A stretch of DNA of 11,130 bases, taken from assembly GCA_001689415.1 (NCBI GenBank), contig LUJM01000053.1, forward strand, positions 1 to 11,130, given 5' to 3'. This document shows, in pieces, positions 1 through 9,045 of the stretch. The notes beneath the pieces were generated by a model that searched no databases, was not told the DNA's origin, and was given only the letters and a program-made list of their open reading frames with translations. This DNA is from Bacteroidales bacterium M2. Lineage in GTDB: Bacteria; Bacteroidota; Bacteroidia; Bacteroidales; Muribaculaceae. Both the position numbers and the translations under genes were made by a program. How positions within the stretch are numbered: position 1 is the stretch's first letter; each line of letters begins with the position of its first letter.

Positions 1-635
1 CAAGTCGGCTTTTTTCGGACGGATACTTTCGGATAACCGACAGTCATGGCAACCATGAAGTTGTAGGATTCGGGAAGACCTGTCAACCCGCGAAATGTGT
101 TGTCGTCAAACAACATACGTTCCACCACGTTGATGCCTTCCGATGCACAGTATAGGTATACGTTTTCAGTAACAGCTCCGGCGTCGAGCGCTGCCATGCG
201 GCCCTCATGGCTGGATAACACCTCGTCGACTTTCGGGTCTCCGGTTCGAAATGCCTTATAGTCGGCATAGATAACAATATTGAGAGGTGCGTCGGCTACA
301 AAATCCTGTTTGCCGGAAAAGCCTCTGAAATCTCCGGCAAGTATCTCGATGAGTTCGTTGCCTTCGGGGCGGTATGAATAAATGCCGTCGGGAAGAATGG
401 CGTAAATGCGTAGCGCATAGATACCCATTGCAGCTGGGGCCGTCCGGCGGCCGTCAATCCTGTTTATACCATAAGCTGCCCATAACAGCTGCGATAGGTG
501 TCTGTCGTTCAATTCCTCTGGAGAGAATTCTCGTGCCGTGCGCCGTCTTTGCAGGGCGTCAAGTAATGTGCCGGGAGCGGCTTTGCTGAGGGTCTGGTTG
601 TGTAGTGCTATTGTTGTACTTGCCGGTATTGCCAT
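1..635 (-). CDS. SagB/ThcOx-like nitroreductase family protein (3' end cut by window edge)
   Basis: My own reading of the minus strand gives an uninterrupted frame of 211 codons from ATG at 635 to the window edge. Family members are FMN-dependent oxidoreductases that use NAD(P)H or a bound substrate; the actual substrate here is unknown. Visible marks are the FMN-phosphate motif RRRTAREF (residues 30-37), the segment LLWAAYGINR followed by DGRRTAP (50-67) typical of this Bacteroidetes subgroup, KQDFV..APLN (109-119), and TENVYLYCASEGIN (156-169) in the second half of the fold. The reading frame ends with VGYPK and about eight more residues. Homologues commonly stop soon after VGYPK, and the last two bases in the window (TG) could begin a TGA stop, so the protein is probably almost complete. 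An in-frame TGA two codons upstream of the ATG excludes a longer start. No signal peptide is seen, so a cytoplasmic enzyme is likely. It lies 40 bp downstream of the solute-binding protein gene on the same strand, probably co-transcribed. Confidence 0.88.
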   Translation of the reverse strand, partial: MAIPASTTIALHNQTLSKAAPGTLLDALQRRRTAREFSPEELNDRHLSQLLWAAYGINRIDGRRTAPAAMGIYALRIYAILPDGIYSYRPEGNELIEILAGDFRGFSGKQDFVADAPLNIVIYADYKAFRTGDPKVDEVLSSHEGRMAALDAGAVTENVYLYCASEGINVVERMLFDDNTFRGLTGLPESYNFMVAMTVGYPKVSVRKKPT

Positions 636-675
636 AGGTCAGTTTGTCTTGAATCTTGATTATGCGCATATAACA

Positions 676-1500
676 TCAGTCGCCGAGGTATTGTTCGCAT
701 AGGCGGTCGAATTGTGGTGTTCCCTTAAATTCGTTCAACCATATGTTTAATGAGTCAAGCAGTGTCGAATCGCCGGGTGCGACTGCCCAGCATTGGAAAT
801 GGCTGAATGATATAGGGGTCGATATATCAAGTTCCGGGTAGTCGGCTGCTATTCGTTGTCCTACAGCCTCACTCACAACGGCTCTTGGTATCTGTCCAAG
901 CGCTGTCATGATTGCGAGGTGCTCCGATGAATAGCCTTCTTTGGTGGCGATATGTATGCTGTCGCCGAGTTCTCGGGTCATATTCGCGAGCCTGGTTCTG
1001 AAGGGCGAACCTTCGGAAATCCATACCGTATCACCCATGAGCTGATCTTGCGAGGATATGTAGTTGGCTGATGCCGTGTCGCGGCGCTGTACCAGCACTT
1101 GCTTGTCGATATACACAGCGTCGGTCACCGGAAAGTATTTCTTGAGCGTGTTGGTCGACGGCATCGAGGCTATCAGGATGTCGAAATCTCCGTCATAAAG
1201 TGATTGAAATGCGCTCTCAAGCTCTCCGATAGGGTAAAACTTGGTGGCGACGCCATGCTGTCGGGTTATCGCTCGCAAAATTTCATAGTCGAAGCCCGAT
1301 GCCGTATCATTGCGGAGTGTATAGGTAAGTGGCGACATCTCTATCGCTACGGTAATGGTGTCGCCGGCGGGTTTCACGAAGTTATTGGCCAGGGTTGATT
1401 CTGTCGTTGAGCAACGGCGACAAAATCCAAGCGACGCAAGCACTATGATTATTATTGTTAGTACTATCGGTAATCGTCCTTTTAGAAAGTCTTGTTTCAT
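676..1500 (-). CDS. Membrane-anchored family 3 solute-binding (MltF-like) protein
   Basis: A 274-residue protein with one N-terminal hydrophobic segment (about residues 11-27) followed by CRRC, then a bacterial extracellular solute-binding protein family 3 domain from about residue 48 to the end. The domain shows the early strand TVAIEMSPLTY, the GFDYEILRAI helix, the DGDFDILIASMPST stretch and a closing WLNEFKGTPQFDRLCEQYL helix. The family usually binds amino acids in the periplasm for ABC importers or forms the sensory half of proteins such as MltF. No permease, ATPase or lytic transglycosylase domain is present next to it. The arginine that usually holds the ligand carboxylate (T-x-x-R-x-K context) seems to be Thr at about residue 118 (STNTLKKYF). 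I chose ATG at 1500; a TTG two codons upstream (1506) is possible but less likely. The cysteine after the membrane segment is not in a canonical lipobox (LGFC), so a membrane anchor is more likely than a lipoprotein, but this is uncertain. Confidence 0.82.
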   Translation of the reverse strand: MKQDFLKGRLPIVLTIIIIVLASLGFCRRCSTTESTLANNFVKPAGDTITVAIEMSPLTYTLRNDTASGFDYEILRAITRQHGVATKFYPIGELESAFQSLYDGDFDILIASMPSTNTLKKYFPVTDAVYIDKQVLVQRRDTASANYISSQDQLMGDTVWISEGSPFRTRLANMTRELGDSIHIATKEGYSSEHLAIMTALGQIPRAVVSEAVGQRIAADYPELDISTPISFSHFQCWAVAPGDSTLLDSLNIWLNEFKGTPQFDRLCEQYLGD

Positions 1501-1597
1501 AATCAATATGTTTTAATTAGTAACGTGTGGGGGCGGCCTTAGGTTTTGATGCCTTTGCAACCGGTGCCTGAATTATAGCGGCAATGCTCAGTTTTTT

Positions 1598-1628
1598 TTT
1601 GATGTTTCATGGATTATGCGTAATTTTG
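1598..1628 (+). promoter_or_regulatory. Bacteroides-type promoter of the pyrB operon
   Basis: A -33 element TTTG (1598-1601) is separated by exactly 19 bp from a -7 element TAATTTTG (1621-1628), matching the Bacteroidetes consensus TTTG-N19-21-TAnnTTTG used by the primary sigma factor. Transcription should begin near 1633-1636, giving a leader of only about 20-23 nt before the pyrB ATG at 1656. A run of nine T (1592-1600) runs into the -33 element. The leader is too short for the UTP-sensing attenuator known from enteric pyrBI. Confidence 0.8.
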
Positions 1629-1655
1629 TGGAGTCAAACCTAAGAGTCGTTTCCA

Positions 1656-2579
1656 ATGAACTCACACAGTCTGGTCGCAATCGACGACCTCAGCCGCCAG
1701 GATATACTCGCCCTGCTCGAGCGAGCGCGGTATTTCGAGCAAAATCCTAACAGCCATCTTCTCGACGGCCGTGTAGTAGCAACTCTTTTTTTCGAACCGT
1801 CGACTCGCACACGACTTAGCTTTGAGACAGCAGTAAACCGTCTTGGCGGCCGTGTGATTGGTTTCTCCGATGCGTCTACCTCAAGTACTTCGAAAGGAGA
1901 AACTTTGAAAGACACTATCAAAATGGTGTCTAACTATGCCGATGTTATTGTGATGCGTCATCATCTCGAAGGAGCTGCTCAATATGCTACCGAAGTGACT
2001 GATGTGCCTATCGTCAACGCTGGCGACGGCGCTAACCAACATCCTTCTCAAACCCTTCTCGACCTTTATTCGATTCTTAAAACTCAGGGTACACTCGACG
2101 GCCTTACAATTACAATGGTCGGTGACCTGAAGTATGGCCGCACTGTACACTCGCTTCTTATGGCTCTGCGTTTCTTCGCGCCGAAATTCAATTTCGTTTC
2201 TTGCCACGAGCTGCGTATGCCGCGAGAGTATATCGAGCTGTGCGACAAACTCGGTATCGAATATCACGAGTTCACAGATTTCTCTCCCGAGGTCATCAAC
2301 GAGAGCGATATACTGTATATGACAAGGGTACAGCGCGAGCGATTCTCCGATATAATGGAGTATGAACGAGTGAAGAATCTATACACTCTTCGTCGCTCTA
2401 TGTTGGCCGATGCGAAGCCTTCTATGCGTATCCTTCATCCTCTGCCTCGTGTCAACGAGATTTCTCAGGATGTCGACGACGATTCTCGTGCTTATTATTT
2501 CGAACAGGCCGGTAACGGACTTTTTGCCCGTCAGGCTATTCTTACTAACGCCTTAGGCATAGATCCTCTCAAATCATGA
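1656..2579 (+). CDS. pyrB: Aspartate carbamoyltransferase catalytic chain
   Basis: This chain condenses carbamoyl phosphate with L-aspartate to N-carbamoyl-L-aspartate, the committed step of de novo pyrimidine synthesis, in the cytoplasm. The 307-residue length fits the family (about 310). The carbamoyl-phosphate loop FEPSTRTRLSFE is at residues 46-57, with S49-T50-R51-T52-R53 matching the E. coli 52-56 cluster. Lys80 in SKGET corresponds to catalytic Lys84. NQHPSQTLLDLY gives the conserved His and Gln, and HPLPR (261-265) is the C-terminal signature. The start follows the predicted promoter closely, with no other in-frame start that keeps the N-terminal helix. It is first in the operon and overlaps pyrI by four bases (ATGA), which suggests translational coupling and balanced synthesis of the two chains of the holoenzyme. 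Confidence 0.98.
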   Translation: MNSHSLVAIDDLSRQDILALLERARYFEQNPNSHLLDGRVVATLFFEPSTRTRLSFETAVNRLGGRVIGFSDASTSSTSKGETLKDTIKMVSNYADVIVMRHHLEGAAQYATEVTDVPIVNAGDGANQHPSQTLLDLYSILKTQGTLDGLTITMVGDLKYGRTVHSLLMALRFFAPKFNFVSCHELRMPREYIELCDKLGIEYHEFTDFSPEVINESDILYMTRVQRERFSDIMEYERVKNLYTLRRSMLADAKPSMRILHPLPRVNEISQDVDDDSRAYYFEQAGNGLFARQAILTNALGIDPLKS

Positions 2580-3037
2580 GCGAAAAGAAAACAAGTTTGG
2601 CTGTTGCCGCGTTGAAGGCCGGTACGGTGATTGATCATATTCCCTCTGATGCTCTTTTCCGTGTTGCTCACATCCTCGGTATCGAGAATATGACAAACGC
2701 CGTTACTATTGGCAACAATCTGCCAAGCAGCCGTGGTGGTAAGAAAGGCATCATAAAAGTCGACGGCATCGAGTTTGACCGCGAAGTCCTTAATCGCATC
2801 GCTGTCATCGCTCCCACTGCTACTGTAAATATCATACGCGATTATGATGTTGTGAGCAAACATGTGGTTGAGCTGCCTCAGACCCTCATTGGTACTATTC
2901 GTTGTCCCAACCCCAAATGCATCACAAACAACGAGCCTATGGCGACACGCTTCGATGTTTCCGATCCCGAGACTCCCTCGCTGCGTTGTCACTATTGCAA
3001 CCACACAGTTGCCGGCTCGGATGCTGTAATTATCTGA
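2576..3037 (+). CDS. pyrI: Aspartate carbamoyltransferase regulatory chain
   Basis: The regulatory chain forms dimers that join catalytic trimers into the allosteric holoenzyme and bind CTP (inhibitor) or ATP (activator). The protein has 153 residues, as in E. coli. The N-terminal effector domain keeps the nucleotide-site residues with an offset of one: Asp20, His21, Lys61, Asn85, Tyr90 and Lys95. The C-terminal zinc domain has all four ligands, Cys110, Cys115, Cys138 and Cys141 (CPNPKC and CHYC), which make contact with PyrB. The ATG overlaps the pyrB TGA. All the residues needed for nucleotide control appear intact, so I infer that this ATCase is feedback regulated at the protein level. Confidence 0.98.
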   Translation: MSEKKTSLAVAALKAGTVIDHIPSDALFRVAHILGIENMTNAVTIGNNLPSSRGGKKGIIKVDGIEFDREVLNRIAVIAPTATVNIIRDYDVVSKHVVELPQTLIGTIRCPNPKCITNNEPMATRFDVSDPETPSLRCHYCNHTVAGSDAVII

Positions 3038-3055
3038 TCCGAGTTTAAATCCATT

Positions 3056-3619
3056 ATGAAACAATCCTGGAAACCCGGCACTCTCGTATATCCGGCTCCG
3101 GCTGCTCTCGTATCTTGTGGTGATAGACAACACAACAACCTTCTGACAGTTGCCTGGACCGGTACCATATGTACCAACCCGGCAATGCTGTCGATTTCTA
3201 TTCGCCCCGAGCGATATAGCTACGCTATGATACGCGAGCGTATGGAGTTTACCCTCAATCTAACTACGGCTGCTATGGCTTGTGCCACCGATTTGTGCGG
3301 TGTAAAGAGTGGGGCGGAGTGCGATAAATGGGAGCTTTCAGGTTTGCACCGCTATCCGGGCGTGGGTGTCGAATGTCCGGCAATCGAAGAATCTCCGATT
3401 TCTATCGAATGCAGGGTCAAGAGCATTATTCCGCTCGGTAGCCATGATATGTTTATTTCCGAGGTTGTAAACGTCCTTGCCGACGAGGCATACCTTGATG
3501 CCGATAGCGGGCGTTTCGATCTCGAAAAAGCCGGTCTTATGAGCTATAGCCATGGCGCTTATTACGCTCAAGGTCCGAAATTAGGTACGTTTGGTTTTTC
3601 AGTAAAAAAGAAAAAGTAA
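3056..3619 (+). CDS. Flavin reductase family (FMN-binding split-barrel) protein
   Basis: A 187-residue member of the flavin reductase-like / flavoredoxin group, which bind FMN in a split beta-barrel and pass electrons from NAD(P)H or another donor. The physiological partner is unknown. The barrel segments NLLTVAWTGTICTNPAMLSIS (about residues 28-48; the TVAWTGT part lies near FMN in relatives), RPERYSY (50-56), the MEFTLNLT strand, SIECRVKSIIPLGSHDMFISEV, and the C-terminal GTFGFSVKKKK are seen. It has several cysteines (for example Cys21, Cys39), but there is no iron-sulphur pattern and no signal peptide. It starts 18 bp after pyrI and ends 16 bp before glyA. No Shine-Dalgarno sequence precedes the ATG; the leader is A/T-rich. 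The family assignment is firm, a specific function is not. Confidence 0.92.
   Translation: MKQSWKPGTLVYPAPAALVSCGDRQHNNLLTVAWTGTICTNPAMLSISIRPERYSYAMIRERMEFTLNLTTAAMACATDLCGVKSGAECDKWELSGLHRYPGVGVECPAIEESPISIECRVKSIIPLGSHDMFISEVVNVLADEAYLDADSGRFDLEKAGLMSYSHGAYYAQGPKLGTFGFSVKKKK
3586..3593 (+). promoter_or_regulatory. Possible internal -7 element ahead of glyA (weak)
   Basis: TACGTTTG fits the Bacteroidetes -7 consensus TAnnTTTG and would place a start near 3599, about 37 nt upstream of the glyA ATG. No TTG is found 19-21 bp upstream, and the bases also encode the conserved GTFGF of the flavin reductase. A six-base pattern is expected a few times by chance in a window of this size, so this is only suggestive. 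Confidence 0.25.
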
Positions 3620-3635
3620 TTCAATAATAAAAGCT

Positions 3636-4916
3636 ATGCAAAAAGACACAGCCATTTTTGACCTCATCTCCGCCGAACATCGTCGTCAGGTCGACGGTAT
3701 CGAGCTTATCGCTTCTGAAAACTATGTCAGCGACGACGTGATGCGTGCTATGGGCTCTTGCCTTACAAATAAATATGCCGAGGGTTACCCCGGCAAACGT
3801 TATTATGGCGGATGCCAGGTTGTTGACCAAATCGAAGATCTCGCTCGCGAAAGAGTGAAACAGCTCTTCGGTGCTGAGTATGCTAATGTGCAGCCTCACA
3901 GCGGCGCTCAGGCTAATATGGCTGTCTTTATGGCATGCCTCCAGCCCGGTGATAAATTCATCGGTCTCAACCTTAGCCACGGTGGTCACCTCAGCCACGG
4001 CAGCCCTGTAAACTTCTCGGGTCTTGTATATCAGGCTCTTGAGTATAATGTTGACCAGGAAACCGGTCGTATCGATTACGATGCTTTCGAGGAAACTTGC
4101 CGTCGCGAGCGTCCCAAGTTGATTATCGGTGGTGCAAGCGCTTATTCTCGCGAATGGGATTACGCTCGTATGCGCCGTGTTGCCGACGAAATCGGTGCTA
4201 TCTTCATGGTTGATATGGCTCACCCCGCTGGTCTTATCGCTGCAGGTCTGCTCGAGAACCCGCTTCCGTATGCTCACATCGTAACTTCTACAACCCACAA
4301 GACCCTTCGCGGTCCTCGTGGCGGTATCATCCTCATGGGCAAGGACTTCGTTAACCCATGGGGCAAGAAGACTCCCAAGGGCGAAGACAAGATGATGTCG
4401 GCTATTCTCGATTCTGCTGTTTTCCCCGGTGTTCAGGGTGGACCGCTCGAGCATGTGATTGCCGGTAAGGCTGTCGCTTTCCACGAAGCTCTTCAGCCCG
4501 AATTCCGTGCTTATCAGCAGCAGGTTAAGCGTAATGCAGCTGCCCTCGCAAAAGCTATGAGCGACATGGGTTACAAGATTGTATCGGGCGGTACCGACAA
4601 TCACTGCATCCTTATCGATCTCCGCACAAAATATCCTGAGCTTACCGGTAAAGTGGCTGAGCGAGTTCTTGTAGAAGCCCACATCACTGCAAATAAGAAT
4701 ATGGTGCCTTTCGACAGCCGTTCTCCCTTCCAGACTTCAGGTATCCGTCTCGGCACACCGGCCATTACCACTCGTGGCCTCACCGAGGACCTCATGGGCG
4801 AAATCGCTACAATGATTGACACCGTACTCGCCACTCCCGAAGATGCCTCTCGCATCGCTGCTGTTGGCGAAGCTGTGGTGAAGATGATGTCTGAGCGTCC
4901 CATCTTCGCATGGTAA
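3636..4916 (+). CDS. glyA: Serine hydroxymethyltransferase
   Basis: A PLP enzyme that interconverts serine plus THF with glycine plus 5,10-methylene-THF and so supplies one-carbon units for thymidylate, purine and methionine synthesis in the cytoplasm. The 426-residue length is normal. The N-terminal IELIASENYVS (22-32), NKYAEGYPGKRYYGG (45-59), the QPHSGAQAN cofactor loop (86-94), NLSHGGHLSHG (112-122), VDMAHPAGL with Asp193 and His196, and TSTTHKTLRGPRGG with the Schiff-base lysine at residue 222 are all present. The C-terminal segment SGIRLGTPAITTRG is also intact. The leader CAATAATAAAAGCT is A-rich, as often in highly translated Bacteroidetes genes. Codon use looks more biased to CGT, GGT and GCT than in the neighbours, which suggests high expression. 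It overlaps ispD by seven bases. Confidence 0.99.
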   Translation: MQKDTAIFDLISAEHRRQVDGIELIASENYVSDDVMRAMGSCLTNKYAEGYPGKRYYGGCQVVDQIEDLARERVKQLFGAEYANVQPHSGAQANMAVFMACLQPGDKFIGLNLSHGGHLSHGSPVNFSGLVYQALEYNVDQETGRIDYDAFEETCRRERPKLIIGGASAYSREWDYARMRRVADEIGAIFMVDMAHPAGLIAAGLLENPLPYAHIVTSTTHKTLRGPRGGIILMGKDFVNPWGKKTPKGEDKMMSAILDSAVFPGVQGGPLEHVIAGKAVAFHEALQPEFRAYQQQVKRNAAALAKAMSDMGYKIVSGGTDNHCILIDLRTKYPELTGKVAERVLVEAHITANKNMVPFDSRSPFQTSGIRLGTPAITTRGLTEDLMGEIATMIDTVLATPEDASRIAAVGEAVVKMMSERPIFAW

Positions 4917-5679
4917 AAAAAAGTATATTCCCGTCCGGTGAGCATCTGACTGTTATTGTCGTTGCTGCCGGACGGGGTACTCGTTTCGGGACCTCTGTTC
5001 CCAAGCAATTCTTGCCCTTGAAGGGCAAGCCGGTTGTCGTGCATGCTCTCGAAGCTTTTTCGGCTGAGTTCCCAAAGGCTAATATTATTCTGGTATTAAG
5101 TCCCGACGGCGGCCTTGAACACTGGCACGAAGCTTCAAAGTTTTACTCGGGCACTCAGCCTTATATTGTTTACGGTGGAGAGACAAGGACCGACTCGGTG
5201 TGCAACGCCCTCGATGCCGCAAAGAAATTGGGCATTCATTATGAGAGTATCGTTATGATTCACGACGGTGCTCGTCCGATTGTTGACAGGGGTATGATAC
5301 GCAACCTCTACAATATGCTTGCATTAGTAGACCGCGTACATGCCGCAGTTCCATGCTATGCTCCTACCGAAGCTTTGGCTCAAATGGAAATGGTACTGCT
5401 CGAGCCGGTGAGCCGCGACCGTTTCAGGTCGGTACAGACTCCTCAGACATTCGATGCTACACTTCTTATTGAGTGCTACGACAAACTGCGTAGTGCCGGG
5501 GGAGGTATGTACGACGACGATGCCGCAGTCTTTGCCGCCTTTTCCGGACAGCCCGTATATAGCTACGAAGGCGACAGGAATAATATCAAGATAACAAGGC
5601 CGGCTGATATACGTATCGCCGAGATTTTAATGGAGATGCCGATTCCATACGAGCCTCTTACTATAACCGAGCGTTATCT

Positions 5680-5707
<28 letters not shown>
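4910..5707 (+). CDS. ispD: 2-C-methyl-D-erythritol 4-phosphate cytidylyltransferase
   Basis: This enzyme transfers CMP from CTP to MEP in the third step of the MEP isoprenoid pathway. The nucleotide-binding signature VVAAGRGTRFG (17-27) with PKQF and catalytic Lys32, the GGETRTDSV stretch, HDGARP, the SRDRFRSVQTPQTF segment, DDDAAVF and ENIK-type NNIKITRP with Lys227 are all visible, covering the CTP and MEP sites. At 265 residues it is longer than usual (about 220-240). The excess is a tail of roughly 24 residues after the last core helix (after ILM near 241), and this tail runs over the recG start. The ATG at 4910 lies inside the last codons of glyA; no later Met precedes the first strand, so this start is well supported and reading probably depends on coupling to glyA. 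Confidence 0.95.
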
Positions 5708-7785
<2,078 letters not shown>

Positions 7786-7800
7786 ATAATCTTTGCCGCT

Positions 7801-9045
7801 ATGTATAAGTTCGCGTTATTTGTGATGATAGTCCTTTCTTTGGCTGTCAATACCTATGCGCAGTCGGCAAAGCTGATTCTTGATTCTCAAACTCATCACC
7901 CCCTGCCCAAAGCGACTATTTTCGACAAAAACGGACGTGTAGTCGGCATTGCATCGCAGCGTGGCGAGCTGCCATATATTTCTGACGAAAGCTATCCTCT
8001 ATCGGTGCGATACATAGGTTATGAAACCGCGATTGTTAAAACTCCGAATTCCTTCCCTGTCTTGATGCGCGAAAGCGTGTCCGACCTGCCCGAGATTGTA
8101 GTACAGTCACGAAAAAATCAGATTCTTCACCTGCTCGGCTATGTAAGGGAATACTCCACAGTGACCACATATTCCGATACCGTGTTTATGTTTCGTGAGA
8201 AATTAGTCGACTTCATGCTCCCCGGCAAGGGCGTGAGGAAATTCAACGGCTGGTCACACCCGAGGGTAATGGCAAGCAAGTCGTATTACAATTTCAAAAA
8301 TATCAACTGTGTCGACAGTGTCAGCGATTATTTCCCCGAACATTTTTCATGGTGCGACTGGGTTGGGATTCAAAATAATATCCCTCTCCCACAGGCCTTG
8401 AGGAACAATGACTTTGCCGTTGATACTGTTAAAGGCAAATACTCCCCGGCTGTTATTTGGAAACGATCTGAGGACCGAGTCGATTTGGATATTGACATTC
8501 TTGCGGATAGGGCGAATTACAAATATGTCAACGCCCTGGCCGGATATCTTGATGCAGATATGGATTTCCGACGGCTCAATATTCACTATCTTTTTGAAAA
8601 TGTCGCCGATACTGTGGCGGATGCCAAAAATCTGTCGGCCTATTCTATCAACATAGAATCCAGCGGCAGGGGGCGTAATCTTAGTCGCCTTCTATTGCCT
8701 CCGGGACAGCCATACGTTGAAACCTATGCTGAAGTATACATTATTGATAGTGAGTATATTTCGCGAAAGGAAGCTACCGAATGGCAACAGCGCCAATTCA
8801 ATGATGATTTATCGCAGTTCGAGCTTCCGGCTGACATTCCCGAATTATCTCCCTCGATAGTAGAGTTGATCGACAGGGTGAAAAATTCCAACCCGGACCA
8901 GGCCCGCTTGTTTATGCAACCCGACAAGCGCCTCGGACGCGAGCAAAAGAGGATGACTCTATTAAAACGCCTCAAAGGTATGCTCGGCATTTACTCCCAA
9001 AAAGTAATCTACCACAAACCGGGTTCACGATCCGGCAACAAGTAG
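7801..9045 (+). CDS. Secreted protein with carboxypeptidase-like regulatory domain, unknown function
   Basis: A 414-residue protein with a clear signal peptide (hydrophobic residues 4-18, likely cleavage TYA|QS after residue 20). It then has a beta-sandwich of the carboxypeptidase-like regulatory type (about 22-95), shown by AKLILDSQTHHPLPKATIFDKNG, the GYE turn (RYIGYET) and the exit strand LPEIVVQ. In TonB receptors this domain leads into a plug and barrel, but here about 300 residues of a different, mostly mixed alpha/beta sequence follow, with no transmembrane barrel pattern that I can recognise. It is rich in Tyr, Asp and Ser, with WCDWVGIQ near residue 185. The C-terminal 45 residues are strongly basic. 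Location is probably periplasmic or at the outer membrane. It begins 15 bp after recG and is the last gene of the unit, and its stop lies within the 3' end of the opposing permease gene. I do not recognise a function. Confidence 0.85.
   Translation: MYKFALFVMIVLSLAVNTYAQSAKLILDSQTHHPLPKATIFDKNGRVVGIASQRGELPYISDESYPLSVRYIGYETAIVKTPNSFPVLMRESVSDLPEIVVQSRKNQILHLLGYVREYSTVTTYSDTVFMFREKLVDFMLPGKGVRKFNGWSHPRVMASKSYYNFKNINCVDSVSDYFPEHFSWCDWVGIQNNIPLPQALRNNDFAVDTVKGKYSPAVIWKRSEDRVDLDIDILADRANYKYVNALAGYLDADMDFRRLNIHYLFENVADTVADAKNLSAYSINIESSGRGRNLSRLLLPPGQPYVETYAEVYIIDSEYISRKEATEWQQRQFNDDLSQFELPADIPELSPSIVELIDRVKNSNPDQARLFMQPDKRLGREQKRMTLLKRLKGMLGIYSQKVIYHKPGSRSGNK

Noticed and set aside
83..589. Short open frames on both strands over the left edge
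   Set aside because: They lie in other frames of the nitroreductase gene, which gives clear family motifs across 211 codons.
1572..1577. Minus-strand TATAAT resembling an E. coli -10 box
   Set aside because: No -35 hexamer at a proper distance, and Bacteroidetes primary sigma factors do not use this consensus.
1635..1642. Minus-strand TAGGTTTG as a promoter for the solute-binding protein gene
   Set aside because: It fits the -7 consensus but has no TTG 19-21 bp upstream, would leave a leader of about 125 nt, and a match to six fixed bases is expected by chance a few times in this window.
1878..2267. Antisense open frame of 128 codons within pyrB
   Set aside because: pyrB is complete with all its catalytic motifs; the antisense frame has no domain features.
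3621..4682. Long open frame (353 codons) on the strand opposite glyA
   Set aside because: The glyA protein on the plus strand is unmistakable and full length. The antisense frame has no recognisable domain and is explained by the biased codon use of glyA.
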